A stretch of DNA of 64,000 nt from an uncultured Prevotellaceae bacterium (GCA_902800595.1 CADCFA010000009.1:1-64000); one strand, 5' to 3'; shown: positions 1 through 10,028, counted from the first letter of the stretch. A program made the numbers and translations. Notes: generated by a model from the letters alone, not told the origin.

Positions 1-708
1 AAAGCACTCACGATATTGCTTGATGCTGCATATCTTCTCCGGGCGCCTGAGGCGGAATATCTTACTGTTTTTGCGCAGATAGCCTAACAGCGAGGTGAAC
101 GCAAGCAGATTGCTGAGTCCTGAGGCAACCGAGGCACCAACCATACCCATATCGAACACGCCACAAAGCAGCAGGTCGAAAATGACATTGAGTATCTGAG
201 AGATGATGATACGTCGGGTGATGAGGCGCGGACTGCCGTTGGTAATGACATAGGAGATGGGCACACCACAGACGGCTGCTATGAAGATGGCGAACATGTC
301 GGCATGAATATAGGGCTTCAGCATGGGCAGCAGCCGCTCGTTGGTGGTAAGCATGTTAGCCACCACGTCGAGGAAAGGCAATGCGAGCGCAATAACCAAC
401 AGTGTGGAGAAGATGACATAGTACAGGTGATTGTTGAACACCCGATTCACCTTGTCGTAGTTCTGTGCACCAATGCCTCGTGCGCTCAGGTAACCGGCAC
501 CAGCACTCATCATACCGATGATGATAAACATACAGCTAGCGAAAGGCTGCCAGATACGGACGACAGACAAAGCATCGGGCGACACCAGATGAGTCACCAC
601 GATGGAGTCGGTGAAACCACCCAACTGTCTTATCAGCGCTGACATGACGGTCGCCAGAAAGAACGACCCGAACATGTTCTTCAATACATATTCATTTTGA
701 TGTATCAT
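1..708 (-). CDS. MATE-family efflux transporter (C-terminus cut by window edge)
   Basis: The reading frame starts at the ATG at 708 and stays open to the window edge, giving 236 codons with no stop. The protein is strongly hydrophobic. It begins MIHQNEYVLKNMFGSFF and alternates membrane-length stretches with short polar loops. The first helix region contains QLGGFTDSIVV and a later region has GMVGASVASGLSNLLAF, both typical of multi-antimicrobial extrusion (MATE) proteins, which export drugs or metabolites in exchange for Na+ or H+. About half of a normal MATE protein (roughly 450 residues) is visible. The start overlaps the end of the upstream fusion gene by 17 bp, so the two are probably co-transcribed and translationally linked. 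The substrate cannot be told from sequence; export of a product linked to the small peptide gene upstream is only a guess. Confidence 0.85.
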   Translation of the reverse strand, partial: MIHQNEYVLKNMFGSFFLATVMSALIRQLGGFTDSIVVTHLVSPDALSVVRIWQPFASCMFIIIGMMSAGAGYLSARGIGAQNYDKVNRVFNNHLYYVIFSTLLVIALALPFLDVVANMLTTNERLLPMLKPYIHADMFAIFIAAVCGVPISYVITNGSPRLITRRIIISQILNVIFDLLLCGVFDMGMVGASVASGLSNLLAFTSLLGYLRKNSKIFRLRRPEKICSIKQYRECF

Positions 709-2548
709 GATCTTTAAATCTATAAACTGCCACACCTATCATCGTGAACTTGTCCTTCATAAAAGTGTAGGCATCCGTGTTTGATAATCCTAATCCATCT
801 GCGCTAGCATGATAGAAGTGCAGTCTGCCGTCGATCCATTTGGCTATCAGCAGATGCTTAATCTCCACACCTCTTGCCCAGCTATGTTGATCGCACACCA
901 CCGCCATAATGTCGCCATCGCGAATCACGCCGAGCTCCGAATCCTGCGGCATATTCAGCAGTTCACGGGGGATATAGGTAAAGCGCACGCGCTGCTGCTG
1001 GCGAAGGGCGATGGCCTCGTAGTTCTTCTCGTCATCCATCTGGGGGCGGAACAGGTATTTGTTTCTGGTCATATAACTCGGTTGCAGGTCCATCAGTCCC
1101 GTAAAAGGAAAGATGGGCTCGTCGGGGCTGATACGTTCCACGAATCCCTCTTTGATGGCCGACTGCATGATCCAGGTAAAGTAATGATTGCGCGTGGCAA
1201 ACGAGATCACCCCGTCTTGATAGTGCATACGCCGGTAGTAGTCCTTCAGGTCATCCAGCGTGGTGCGCCCGTCTCTGTAGCAGAGCGCCAACGACAGCAC
1301 ATCCTCCATCACGGTGGTACAGTCCACATGACTGAGACTCACTATCAAATGTTCTTCGTCCATCGGCTGTGTCAATGAGGTAGCAATGCCACCCTCCATC
1401 AGTTGGCGGAAGAAGTATTCGGTCAGCGGCATTGACTTATCGACGTTTTTCATCGCACGCTGCAGTATCTGCTCGTTTTGTGCGTCAAACTGCTGCTCGT
1501 TGCGGCGCAGGCGGCGGAGTAGTCTTTTCCAAAAAAAAATTCTTGTAATACGACTGAGGGGCGTCCTTACGCAGAACACCAGCCATAGCGAGCGCAGCGC
1601 TGCCAGCTGTTCGCGCCAGAAATAGGGGTTGATTTTCACTTTCTCATAGTCGCTGATGTCAATGCCCCAGGCATCATAACCCAGCCATCGGGCAATGCGC
1701 AGCGAACGGGCGATGTGGAAGCTGCTGGTCAGAATGTAGAATCGTTTCTGCTGGAAATACAGATCCATATCCCATAACGAGCGAAAGGTGTTATAACCAC
1801 AGGAGTCCAGCACAAAGCGCTCCTCAGGAATATGATATTCCTCTACCAGCGTGCGGTAGATGACGGAAGTGTCGGCACGACAACCGGAGATGTAGAACAG
1901 CCAGTCGGGATAGGTGTTGGCAAGGATGCTCACCAGCCTCACCCGCAGCTGCAGGATGGGCGACAGCGAGTTGTCGGGACGCAGTTTGGCACCTAACACC
2001 AGGCAGACTTTTACGCCTTCAGGCACCTGTTTGCCCTTCAGCCCCTGCAACCTGTCATGATGTAGTATAAGAAGTTCTATCTGTTCCCTCATGCAGGTGG
2101 CAAACGCGTCACTGTTTTCCAGAATGTAGGTCTTCAGTTCGGCGATGTCCTTACACTTCAGATGGTGTATCACCATAAAATGCAACCCATGCCCTTCAGC
2201 ATGATGCCCAGCACCGTCGAAGAAAGTGACCTTGCCGTCTATCACATCCTGATTGGAGCGTGCCCACAGATGGAAGATCCTGTTAATGGCATGAGACATA
2301 TCGTTGTCGGGATGGCAGAAACATACCAGTTCGTCGGGATGTTCTTCCAGATATTGCGTAATCACCGCCACTATCATCCGTCCCACCTCCTTGTCAGCCG
2401 CACCGCCACGTTTCCCGTCGGCAAGATTGAGCATAAAGTAGAGCACGCGATGATTGCCCATCTCTGCCACCTCAATAAAATGAAGCACATAGAGACGACT
2501 CGCGGCATTGTAAAACTCCACCGCCGAATCGCCTCGTCTCCTTAACAC
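692..2548 (-). CDS. Three-domain fusion: DUF6169-like, YdcF/DUF218-like and DUF1460 amidase-like
   Basis: The protein is 618 residues from a GTG start. Residues about 1-135 resemble the small Bacteroidota family DUF6169; compare VCFCHPDNDMSHAINRIFHLW with the same block in the gene at 10084. Residues about 180-330 look like a YdcF/ElyC/SanA (DUF218) domain, with VCLVLGAKL, then SCGYNTFRSLWD and ILTSSFHIARS. Residues about 375-610 resemble DUF1460, an N-acetylmuramoyl-L-alanine amidase-like papain fold: the probable nucleophile is in SHVDCTTVMED, with HSWARGVEIKHLLIAKW and FYHAS further on. Both DUF218 and DUF1460 point to the cell envelope. No signal peptide is visible. The start is uncertain: the frame stays open to a TAG about 70 bp upstream without an ATG, so the N-terminus may be truncated or use another codon. 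A 45-residue peptide gene lies upstream and a MATE exporter overlaps downstream. I know of no described protein with this architecture. Confidence 0.7.
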   Translation of the reverse strand: MLRRRGDSAVEFYNAASRLYVLHFIEVAEMGNHRVLYFMLNLADGKRGGAADKEVGRMIVAVITQYLEEHPDELVCFCHPDNDMSHAINRIFHLWARSNQDVIDGKVTFFDGAGHHAEGHGLHFMVIHHLKCKDIAELKTYILENSDAFATCMREQIELLILHHDRLQGLKGKQVPEGVKVCLVLGAKLRPDNSLSPILQLRVRLVSILANTYPDWLFYISGCRADTSVIYRTLVEEYHIPEERFVLDSCGYNTFRSLWDMDLYFQQKRFYILTSSFHIARSLRIARWLGYDAWGIDISDYEKVKINPYFWREQLAALRSLWLVFCVRTPLSRITRIFFWKRLLRRLRRNEQQFDAQNEQILQRAMKNVDKSMPLTEYFFRQLMEGGIATSLTQPMDEEHLIVSLSHVDCTTVMEDVLSLALCYRDGRTTLDDLKDYYRRMHYQDGVISFATRNHYFTWIMQSAIKEGFVERISPDEPIFPFTGLMDLQPSYMTRNKYLFRPQMDDEKNYEAIALRQQQRVRFTYIPRELLNMPQDSELGVIRDGDIMAVVCDQHSWARGVEIKHLLIAKWIDGRLHFYHASADGLGLSNTDAYTFMKDKFTMIGVAVYRFKDHDTSK

Positions 2549-2631
2549 CAGCTTTGATGTGGCGTTGACTTTCGCTATTCCTTCTTCAGATATAGAATTC
2601 GTTGTTCCTGACTATAATAAATAATACTTAT

Positions 2632-2769
2632 TTAGTCTATTGATGCACAAACTCTTACAGGACAATCATCTAACCCTCTCTTCACATAGTCGTCGAGGTT
2701 CACTGCCTGGGCGGTAATTATACTAACAGGTGATTTTCTGATTGCAAATGGATTTTCATTCTTAGCCAT
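2632..2769 (-). CDS. Small 45-residue peptide with two C-terminal cysteines
   Basis: ATG to TAA gives 45 residues, starting MAKNENPFAIRKSPVSI and ending DDCPVRVCASID. It has no signal peptide or membrane segment. The charged N-terminal half followed by a short tail with two cysteines resembles small regulatory or modified-peptide precursors, but this is only an impression. A good -7 element lies about 60 bp upstream of the ATG. It is the first gene of a minus-strand unit that continues into the DUF6169/DUF218/DUF1460 fusion and a MATE exporter. A second tiny gene followed by a DUF6169 gene occurs at 10084-10762, which supports this one being real. Function unknown. Confidence 0.6.
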   Translation of the reverse strand: MAKNENPFAIRKSPVSIITAQAVNLDDYVKRGLDDCPVRVCASID

Positions 2770-2830
2770 AATCTTCAAATTTTAAAGTTCAATAATAATA
2801 TTCACAAGCTTTCGCTTTACTTATCGTTAG

Positions 2831-2838
2831 CAAATGTA
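2831..2838 (-). promoter_or_regulatory. -7 promoter element (TACATTTG) for the small peptide operon
   Basis: On the minus strand this reads TACATTTG, matching the Bacteroidota -7 consensus TAnnTTTG. No perfect TTTG lies 19-21 bp upstream; the best candidate is a T-rich AGTTTTATT. The 5' leader before the peptide ATG would be about 55 nt. Confidence 0.55.
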
Positions 2839-2916
2839 CGAATAAAACTTGTATTTATACGACTTTTTTACGTTAATTTGTGTTAAACAGACGAATAGGG
2901 CTACCTAAAATAGCGA

Positions 2917-3520
2917 TTATTCCTTATCGAGCAGGTCTGGACGCAGCCTTTTTGTGCGCTCCATAGCCTGTTCCAGTTCCCAGTTACGGATCTTTGCCTC
3001 GTTACCACTCAGCAGGATCTCTGGCACCTTCCAGCCTTTGTAGTCGGCAGGACGGGTATAGATGGGAGCGGCGAGGATGTCATCCTGGAAGCAGTCGGAG
3101 AGGGCACTCTGCTCATCGCCGATCACCCCAGGCACCACACGCACCACAGCGTCGGTAATCATGGCTGCCACGAGTTCGCCACCTGTCAGCACGAAGTCGC
3201 CGATGGAGATCTCGCGGGTGATAAGATGATCGCGCACCCGCTGGTCGATACCCTTGTAATGACCTGCCAGGATGATGAGATTTCCCTTGAGGGATAGCTC
3301 GTTGGCGATATGCTGATCGAAACGTTCTCCGTCGGGCGAGGTGAAGATCACCTCATCGTAGTCGCGCTCAGCTTTCAGCGCAGAGATACAACGGTCGATA
3401 GGTTCGCACTGCATCACCATACCGGCGCTGCCGCCATAGGGTCTCAGCCCGAGCTAGGATCGACTCGTGAACGAAGCCTTCGAGCATCTCGGGCAATACG
3501 GTTATGATATCTATTCTCAT
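2917..3520 (-). pseudogene. trmD: tRNA (guanine37-N1)-methyltransferase with internal out-of-frame deletion
   Basis: TrmD methylates G37 of tRNAs and is normally essential. The frame opens at 3520 with MRIDIITVLPEMLEGFVHES followed by ILARA, a normal TrmD N-terminus. It then runs into a different frame that resumes at [14 protein letters not shown] near 3445. From there the protein is normal to the end, including [10 protein letters not shown] and [14 protein letters not shown] of the SAM-binding knot, and [14 protein letters not shown]. About 26 residues that usually include the LRDY segment are missing, and the reading frame is lost. The 604-nt span is not a multiple of three. The ATG overlaps the patatin gene's TGA as ATGA, so the original coupling survives. 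A real broken TrmD would be hard to tolerate without a second copy, so a sequence or assembly error is likely. Confidence 0.8.
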
Positions 3521-4362
3521 CTATAAAAATCTTTGATTCTGTCAATATATCGTTCGCCCATCCTGCGACCTATCTCATACACGTGGCGCATCTTCTCCGG
3601 GTCATGACAGATATGGCCGATGGGCAGTTTTTCGTCAGGACGGATCACCAGACAGCGCCCTTCGCGCTCTGCCTTGCGCACATATTCTAATTCGCGGTTG
3701 TACATCAGATGGCGTGTCGCCATGGCCTCAATCATGTTGGGATATTTCCTCAGACCGATCTTCATCAGCGGCATCAACTTGTTAGGCTCCTTCACGAACC
3801 CCCCGGGCTGGGTGAGGATCACCACGTTGCGCTCATAGCCGATGCTTTCGGAATACTCAAGAGGTATGGAGTCGGCCACACCGCCGTCGAGGAGTTTCCT
3901 GCCTCCCACTTCCACCACCTTCGATGCCAGCGGCATAGAGGCCGAGGCGCGCAGCCATTCCAGTTCTTCGAAGTCCACACGTTCCATCTTGTGGTAAACA
4001 GCCTTGCCCGTGAGCACATCGGTACAGACCACGATAAACGCCATGGGATTCTGCTCGAAGGCTTCCACATCAAAAATGTCGTACTGTTTAGGCACGATAT
4101 GGTAGCCGAACTCTGCGTTGAAATAATCGCCGCTCTTGATGAGCGAGCGAAGACCGCTGTAGCGGGGATCTTTGGCGAAACGGGTGTTATAGCGGATGGC
4201 ACGTCCAGGCTGGCGTGACTTGTAGTTACAGCCAAAGGCAGCTCCTGCCGATACACCAATCAGTCCATCAGGCTCCACACCAGCCTCCATCATCACGTCG
4301 ATGATGCCTGCCGTGAAGAGTCCGCGCATCGCACCGCCTTCAAGTACCAATCCCTTTTTCAT
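3517..4362 (-). CDS. Patatin-like phospholipase (RssA/YjjU type)
   Basis: The protein is 281 residues, probably a cytoplasmic or membrane-associated lipid acyl hydrolase. The N-terminus MKKGLVLEGGAMRGLFTAGI carries the glycine-rich oxyanion-hole motif GGAMRG. The nucleophile serine is in GVSAG (about residue 42), and the partner aspartate is in the DGGVADSIPL block (about 160). These are the elements of the patatin Ser-Asp dyad. The longest frame starts 12 codons earlier, but the ATG at 4362 sits immediately after a strong promoter and gives the family N-terminus. The stop overlaps the trmD start as ATGA. Natural substrates of this subgroup are not established. Confidence 0.88.
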   Translation of the reverse strand: MKKGLVLEGGAMRGLFTAGIIDVMMEAGVEPDGLIGVSAGAAFGCNYKSRQPGRAIRYNTRFAKDPRYSGLRSLIKSGDYFNAEFGYHIVPKQYDIFDVEAFEQNPMAFIVVCTDVLTGKAVYHKMERVDFEELEWLRASASMPLASKVVEVGGRKLLDGGVADSIPLEYSESIGYERNVVILTQPGGFVKEPNKLMPLMKIGLRKYPNMIEAMATRHLMYNRELEYVRKAEREGRCLVIRPDEKLPIGHICHDPEKMRHVYEIGRRMGERYIDRIKDFYR

Positions 4363-4367
4363 GGCTG

Positions 4368-4399
4368 CAAAGATAGTGCAAATTGAGCGAAAAACCAAA
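4368..4399 (-). promoter_or_regulatory. Promoter of the patatin-like gene
   Basis: On the minus strand TTTG (4399-4396) is followed by a 20-bp spacer and TATCTTTG (4375-4368), a perfect Bacteroidota promoter. Only five bases separate the -7 element from the ATG at 4362, so the transcript would be leaderless or nearly so. Confidence 0.75.
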
Positions 4400-4423
4400 A
4401 TTATGGTAAAATATCATTGAATA

Positions 4424-4455
4424 TTTGGCTATTTCGTGGAATCTGCGTACTTTTG
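4424..4455 (+). promoter_or_regulatory. Promoter of the exported protein gene at 4463
   Basis: TTTG (4424-4427), a 20-bp spacer and TACTTTTG (4448-4455) match the Bacteroidota consensus exactly. The ATG at 4463 is seven bases further on, so this transcript is also expected to be leaderless. It is back to back with the promoter of the patatin gene. Confidence 0.75.
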
Positions 4456-4462
4456 CATGTAG

Positions 4463-5464
4463 ATGAGAAAGATATTGTTTTTGCTCAGTATGATGCTGTT
4501 GGTGTCGCTAAGCCTCTTTGCTCAGGAGAAAGAGGATACAGATGCCAAGTGTATCTCAATGATGAAGATCCCCCTCGAGGGTCCCGACTCTGTGTTTATT
4601 CCTGCATTGGTTGAGGGTGGTTTCGTGGAAGAGCATCCTGCCGACAAAGAGCCTGACACCTATTATTTCTCAGGCGACTTCTACGGCATCAAGGCAAACC
4701 TGGAGGTGTGTGTCGATGAGAAGACCAAGTTGCTGTCGGATGTGACGGTGACCTGTGGCCCTTATCGCACCCATGAGCTCTTCGACCGTAATCGTAAGTA
4801 TCTGTTGGGCAAGCTGCAGCGCGAGTGGGGCAACTTCACGGCAAAGGGTGATGGCTCGCTGTATCTGCTCAACGACTACGGTTATATCCAGCAGTCGCAG
4901 CAGTATCAGGCAGAAGGCACCAAATATATTCGCTATTTCTATCTCAACTCGTCGCCGTATTATAAGGATGCAGCGAACATGGGCCTGAAAGGTCAGGTGC
5001 AGGAGGTGATCACCCAGAATCCCGTGATGGAGGAGGAGATCATTCACTTTGACATGACGGGGCGTCAGGATGCAGCAGATATGGTGGACCGCAAGTATGA
5101 CAAACATGGTTATCTGGTGAGTGCCTCGATGGTGGAGAAGGATGGGGGAAAGAGTCTGCTCACGTTTGAGTATGACTCTGACAACTGCCTGGTGAAGCGC
5201 ACCCTCGTGAATCCCGCCACAGGCATCCGCTCTGTCACCGACTATCGTTATAACACCGACTTCGAGATTATCCAACAGAGTTATAAGGCGTTCAATAAGG
5301 AGAATGAATGCGTGATCTCCTACACCATGAAGAACGATCTCTCAGGACGTGACGATAATGGCAACTGGACCGTCAACAAGGCGCAGTTTACCTATTGGGA
5401 GAAAGACCAGCGCACGCAGATTGTTGTCGTGAATCAGACGCGTGTGATCAGTTACTGGGATTAG
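4463..5464 (+). CDS. Exported protein of unknown function
   Basis: The protein is 333 residues. The first 20 residues, MRKILFLLSMMLLVSLSLFA followed by Q, form a clear signal peptide with a probable cleavage at FAQ. The mature part has no membrane segment. It contains repeated short units resembling bacterial wall-associated YD or MORN-like turns, such as YDKHGYLVSASM and EYDSDNCLVKRTLVN in the second half. I do not recognise a named family. It probably sits in the periplasm or at the outer membrane. It has its own promoter and is flanked by divergent and convergent genes, so it is likely a single-gene unit. Confidence 0.75.
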   Translation: MRKILFLLSMMLLVSLSLFAQEKEDTDAKCISMMKIPLEGPDSVFIPALVEGGFVEEHPADKEPDTYYFSGDFYGIKANLEVCVDEKTKLLSDVTVTCGPYRTHELFDRNRKYLLGKLQREWGNFTAKGDGSLYLLNDYGYIQQSQQYQAEGTKYIRYFYLNSSPYYKDAANMGLKGQVQEVITQNPVMEEEIIHFDMTGRQDAADMVDRKYDKHGYLVSASMVEKDGGKSLLTFEYDSDNCLVKRTLVNPATGIRSVTDYRYNTDFEIIQQSYKAFNKENECVISYTMKNDLSGRDDNGNWTVNKAQFTYWEKDQRTQIVVVNQTRVISYWD

Positions 5465-5478
5465 TGAGAGACAATAAA

Positions 5479-7599
<2,121 letters not shown>

Positions 7600-7618
7600 T
7601 TATGTCTGAATAAATTCG

Positions 7619-7626
7619 TAATTTTG
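7619..7626 (+). promoter_or_regulatory. -7 promoter element (TAATTTTG) of the HExxH gene
   Basis: TAATTTTG matches TAnnTTTG and is followed by the ATG at 7635 after eight bases, giving a near-leaderless transcript. A convincing -33 TTTG is not present at the normal distance. Confidence 0.55.
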
Positions 7627-7634
7627 CAGTCATT

Positions 7635-8105
7635 ATGTGGATGATGTTACAGATCATACCGATCATGTGGCGTGCCGTCCGTCCGAGCCGGGTGGCGGAT
7701 ATGCCTGCGGTGGTGAACCCCTTCTGGCTTCGCAAAGGCTTCGAGGGACTCACCTTCTTCGGTAAGATCCTCACCCCCACACAGGCGTTGGCTGATGAGT
7801 TCAACACGGGTTTCAATGCGCTGAAGAACCACGAGATGATCCATCTGCGGCAGGCACAGGCGTGTGGCGACTCGTGGATGCGCTTCTACCTATTATATCT
7901 ATGGTATTGGCTGCGGGCACTGCCAGCCAATCGGAAACTGAAACACGGCGCCTATCTGCTCAACCCCTTCGAGATGGAGGCCTATCGTCACATGAACGAC
8001 CTCCACTACCTTGCCGATGGCGAGGCCAACGAATGGCGCAAGTTCGCCAAAATGTCGATACAAGAAAGAATCACGCTATATGAACAAAAAACTTCAGGCG
8101 CATAG
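7635..8105 (+). CDS. Small HExxH-motif protein, putative metallopeptidase
   Basis: The protein is 156 residues. The segment ALKNHEMIHLRQAQ contains HEMIH, a zincin-type HExxH motif at about residues 64-68, and a later FEMEAYRH could supply the third zinc ligand (glutamate). A hydrophobic stretch, FYLLYLWYWLRAL, follows the motif, so it may be membrane-associated. No secretion signal is seen. The compact motif arrangement is like that of small predicted minimal zincins of Bacteroidota. Activity is inferred from the motif only. Its last 26 bp overlap the start of the EamA transporter, so the two form an operon. Confidence 0.65.
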   Translation: MWMMLQIIPIMWRAVRPSRVADMPAVVNPFWLRKGFEGLTFFGKILTPTQALADEFNTGFNALKNHEMIHLRQAQACGDSWMRFYLLYLWYWLRALPANRKLKHGAYLLNPFEMEAYRHMNDLHYLADGEANEWRKFAKMSIQERITLYEQKTSGA

Positions 8106-8973
8106 CGCCATTTTCTTTGCCAATACCATCTTCGGACTTGGCGTACCTGTAACCAAACTGCTGCTCGACGAGTGGGTGACACCCATGGGCTATATGGCGT
8201 CGCGCTCGCTGGGTGCCTGCATCCTGTTCTGGCTTATTGCCGTCTTTATGCCCAAAGAGCATGTTGAGCGTAAAGACCTGATAACCATACTGCTTGGTGG
8301 ATTGTTAGGCTTTGTTATCTCGCAAACCCTCACCGCCTGGTCGCTCGATTATACCAGTCCTGTCTATTTCTCGCTCATCGCTACGCTCACCCCTGTGGCA
8401 GTGATGCTCTGTGCCGCCCTTACGATTGGCGAGAAGATCACCCCCATGAAGTCACTGGGTGTGTTGCTGGGTATTGCCGGCGCTGTGCTGATGGTACTGA
8501 TGAGCCAGTCGCTTGGTTCTGGCAAGAACGATCTTATCGGTATCGTCCTTGCCATTCTGAGTGTGCTCACTTGGGCCATCTACCTGATCATCACCCGCAA
8601 TGTGGCATCAAAGTATTCGCCAGTAACCCAGATGAAGTATGTGTTCCTGATCTCCGCCATCGTCACCGTTCCAATAGCATTGCCAGAACTCCCTGCCAAT
8701 GCCCTCTACACCCCGTCGTGGGGGTGGGATGGCGTAGCCGAGATGGCCTTCATCGTTATTGGCGCCACAGCCTTAGGCTATTTCCTCATCCCCTTTGCGA
8801 TGAAATACCTCCAAGCCACAACAGTCTCGATCTACACCAATCTCCAACCCGTCATCGCTTCGTTCGTAGCCATTATGCTGGGTCAGGATGTCCTGACATG
8901 GGATAAACCCGTAGCAGGAGCATTGGTACTCCTTAGTGCCTACATCGTAACAGTTGTAACTGCAAAGGAATAA
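8080..8973 (+). CDS. EamA/DMT-family transporter
   Basis: The protein is 297 residues with about ten membrane segments arranged as two EamA repeats of five, the hallmark of the drug/metabolite transporter superfamily. The first repeat starts MNKKLQAHSAIFFANTIFGL and the second begins around GIVLAILSVLTWAIYLI, with the typical final segment ATALGYFLIPFAMKYLQATT. The chosen ATG at 8080 lies inside the preceding gene and gives a proper first membrane helix; the longer frame adds a polar tail without family support. It probably exports a small metabolite or amino acid, but the substrate is unknown. Confidence 0.88.
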   Translation: MNKKLQAHSAIFFANTIFGLGVPVTKLLLDEWVTPMGYMASRSLGACILFWLIAVFMPKEHVERKDLITILLGGLLGFVISQTLTAWSLDYTSPVYFSLIATLTPVAVMLCAALTIGEKITPMKSLGVLLGIAGAVLMVLMSQSLGSGKNDLIGIVLAILSVLTWAIYLIITRNVASKYSPVTQMKYVFLISAIVTVPIALPELPANALYTPSWGWDGVAEMAFIVIGATALGYFLIPFAMKYLQATTVSIYTNLQPVIASFVAIMLGQDVLTWDKPVAGALVLLSAYIVTVVTAKE

Positions 8974-9091
8974 ATATCTGATGATTCATAAAATGCCATC
9001 TGCCATCTGTACCAAAGACAAACTGAAGGAAGGTCACATATGGACAGAGATTTGTAATAAAAATAATTTACACTAGAATACCAATACCTGA

Positions 9092-9221
9092 AAAGCAAAA
9101 GGGCTCGCATCCCTGCGAACCCTGTATGCTAACATTACTAATCAAATAACCAAAACAACCAAAAGCATTATTCAAATGAAAAAGAAACTATATACTCTAA
9201 CTAACGTATGAATCTTAAACC
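9092..9221 (-). ncRNA. Candidate small RNA of about 130 nt
   Basis: The minus strand has a complete promoter (9227-9259), then about 100 nt with no open frame of note, then a strong hairpin (9100-9123) followed by TTTTGCTTTT. A promoter and terminator with no coding sequence between them is the usual signature of an sRNA. The terminator hairpin is nearly identical to the one at 10873-10896 behind the tandem-repeat protein, so the RNA end may have been copied from one locus to the other. Target and function are unknown. Confidence 0.55.
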
Positions 9222-9226
9222 TGATG

Positions 9227-9259
9227 CAAAAGTACGTCAATTTTAGGTTGATTAACAAA
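9227..9259 (-). promoter_or_regulatory. Promoter of the candidate small RNA
   Basis: On the minus strand TTTG (9259-9256), a 21-bp spacer and TACTTTTG (9234-9227) fit the Bacteroidota consensus. Confidence 0.65.
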
Positions 9260-9353
9260 CAAAGTTGTCTTTGGCTGATGAAATCTCTTATGAACATAAA
9301 TGACTCACCCAAGGATTAGCATTTAAAATAAAAGAGATATTATCTTAAAAAGT

Positions 9354-9437
9354 AAAACAACTTGTTTTGTACCGATTAAGATAGCTTTAATCATCGTAAA
9401 AGATGCCTTTTCAGACAGTAAAACAAGTTGTTTTACT
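9354..9437. repeat. Pair of related palindromes
   Basis: The second copy (9417-9437) is a perfect palindrome, AGTAAAACAA, a central G, then TTGTTTTACT. The first (9354-9368) has AAAACAA, a central C and TTGTTTT, and it shares the preceding AGT. They lie about 60 bp apart. They could be operator sites or two small hairpins. No adjacent promoter was found to tie them to a gene. Confidence 0.5.
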
Positions 9438-9552
9438 ATGCGTGATGGTAGTGATAGATGTTTAAAAAGTATCACCTTATATAACGAGCTGATATTAAAT
9501 GGATTAAAGCGAAAAGTGATAGATAGTTGAAAAAAAGACCTTTTAAAAAATT

Positions 9553-9585
9553 AATCGAGGCAAAGGAAATCTCTTTGCCTCGATT
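9553..9585. terminator. Bidirectional terminator hairpin
   Basis: A 13-bp stem, AATCGAGGCAAAG pairing with CTTTGCCTCGATT, has an A-run on one side and a T-run on the other. It can end the pseudogene transcript (minus strand) and any plus-strand transcript. Confidence 0.75.
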
Positions 9586-9645
9586 TTTAAGTTTCCACAA
9601 GGTTTGAACTCTATTGTATGGTTTCAGGAATGGAATTCTGTAACA

Positions 9646-9837
9646 TTACCAATCGCTGCTTGATCCGATGTTATTACCATAAACGTCATAGTAGGTCGTA
9701 GTCGTTCCACCGCCATAATTGGAATATGTTGTTGAAGAACCGATGCTGCTACCATACTTGTCGTAGTTGGTGCTTTACTGAGCATTTGCTGCGATTGCGA
9801 ATACGACAGCCATCAGTGTCATCATTAACTTTTTCAT
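9646..9837 (-). pseudogene. Degenerate copy of the tandem-repeat secreted protein
   Basis: The start MKKLMMTLMAVVFAIAANAQ is identical to the signal peptide of the intact gene at 10979-11473. A TAA then follows directly after the Q. Downstream, in the same frame, come STNYDKYGSS, then TYSNYGGGTTTTYYDVYGNN and a C-terminus IGSSSDW matching the last repeats of the intact copy. Four internal repeat units are missing and the deletion junction created the stop. This is a paralogue that has lost most of its repeats and can now make only the signal peptide. A possible -7 element (TAGCTTTG) lies at 9954-9961. Confidence 0.85.
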
Positions 9838-10002
9838 AATTCATATTTTTAAATTGTTACTACTAATTTGTTGTTCTTTGCCTCTTTATACCACAAAATA
9901 TCAAAAGGTAACCACCCAAAATGATTTTTTTGTTAATACCTGAAATTTTACTGCAAAGCTAAGAAATTACCCTTTATCATTTATATTGTTGGATGGATTA
10001 AA

Positions 10003-10028
10003 TTGAGGGAGCGAATAAACTCCCTCAA
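10003..10028 (-). terminator. Hairpin downstream of the DUF6169 gene
   Basis: TTGAGGGAG pairs with CTCCCTCAA across an 8-nt loop; on the minus strand TTTAAT follows. It lies about 55 bp beyond the stop of the DUF6169 gene and is its likely terminator. Confidence 0.55.

Larger units (their letters stand above)
8974..9645. other. Gene-poor stretch: sRNA candidate, palindromes, terminator
   Basis: No protein-coding gene is supported here. The stretch holds a promoter plus terminator pair on the minus strand (9092-9259), two related palindromes (9354-9368 and 9417-9437) and a bidirectional terminator hairpin (9553-9585). A short plus-strand frame starting MKKKLYTLTNV near 9176 stops after eleven codons; it may be the remnant of a lost gene. 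Confidence 0.6.
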
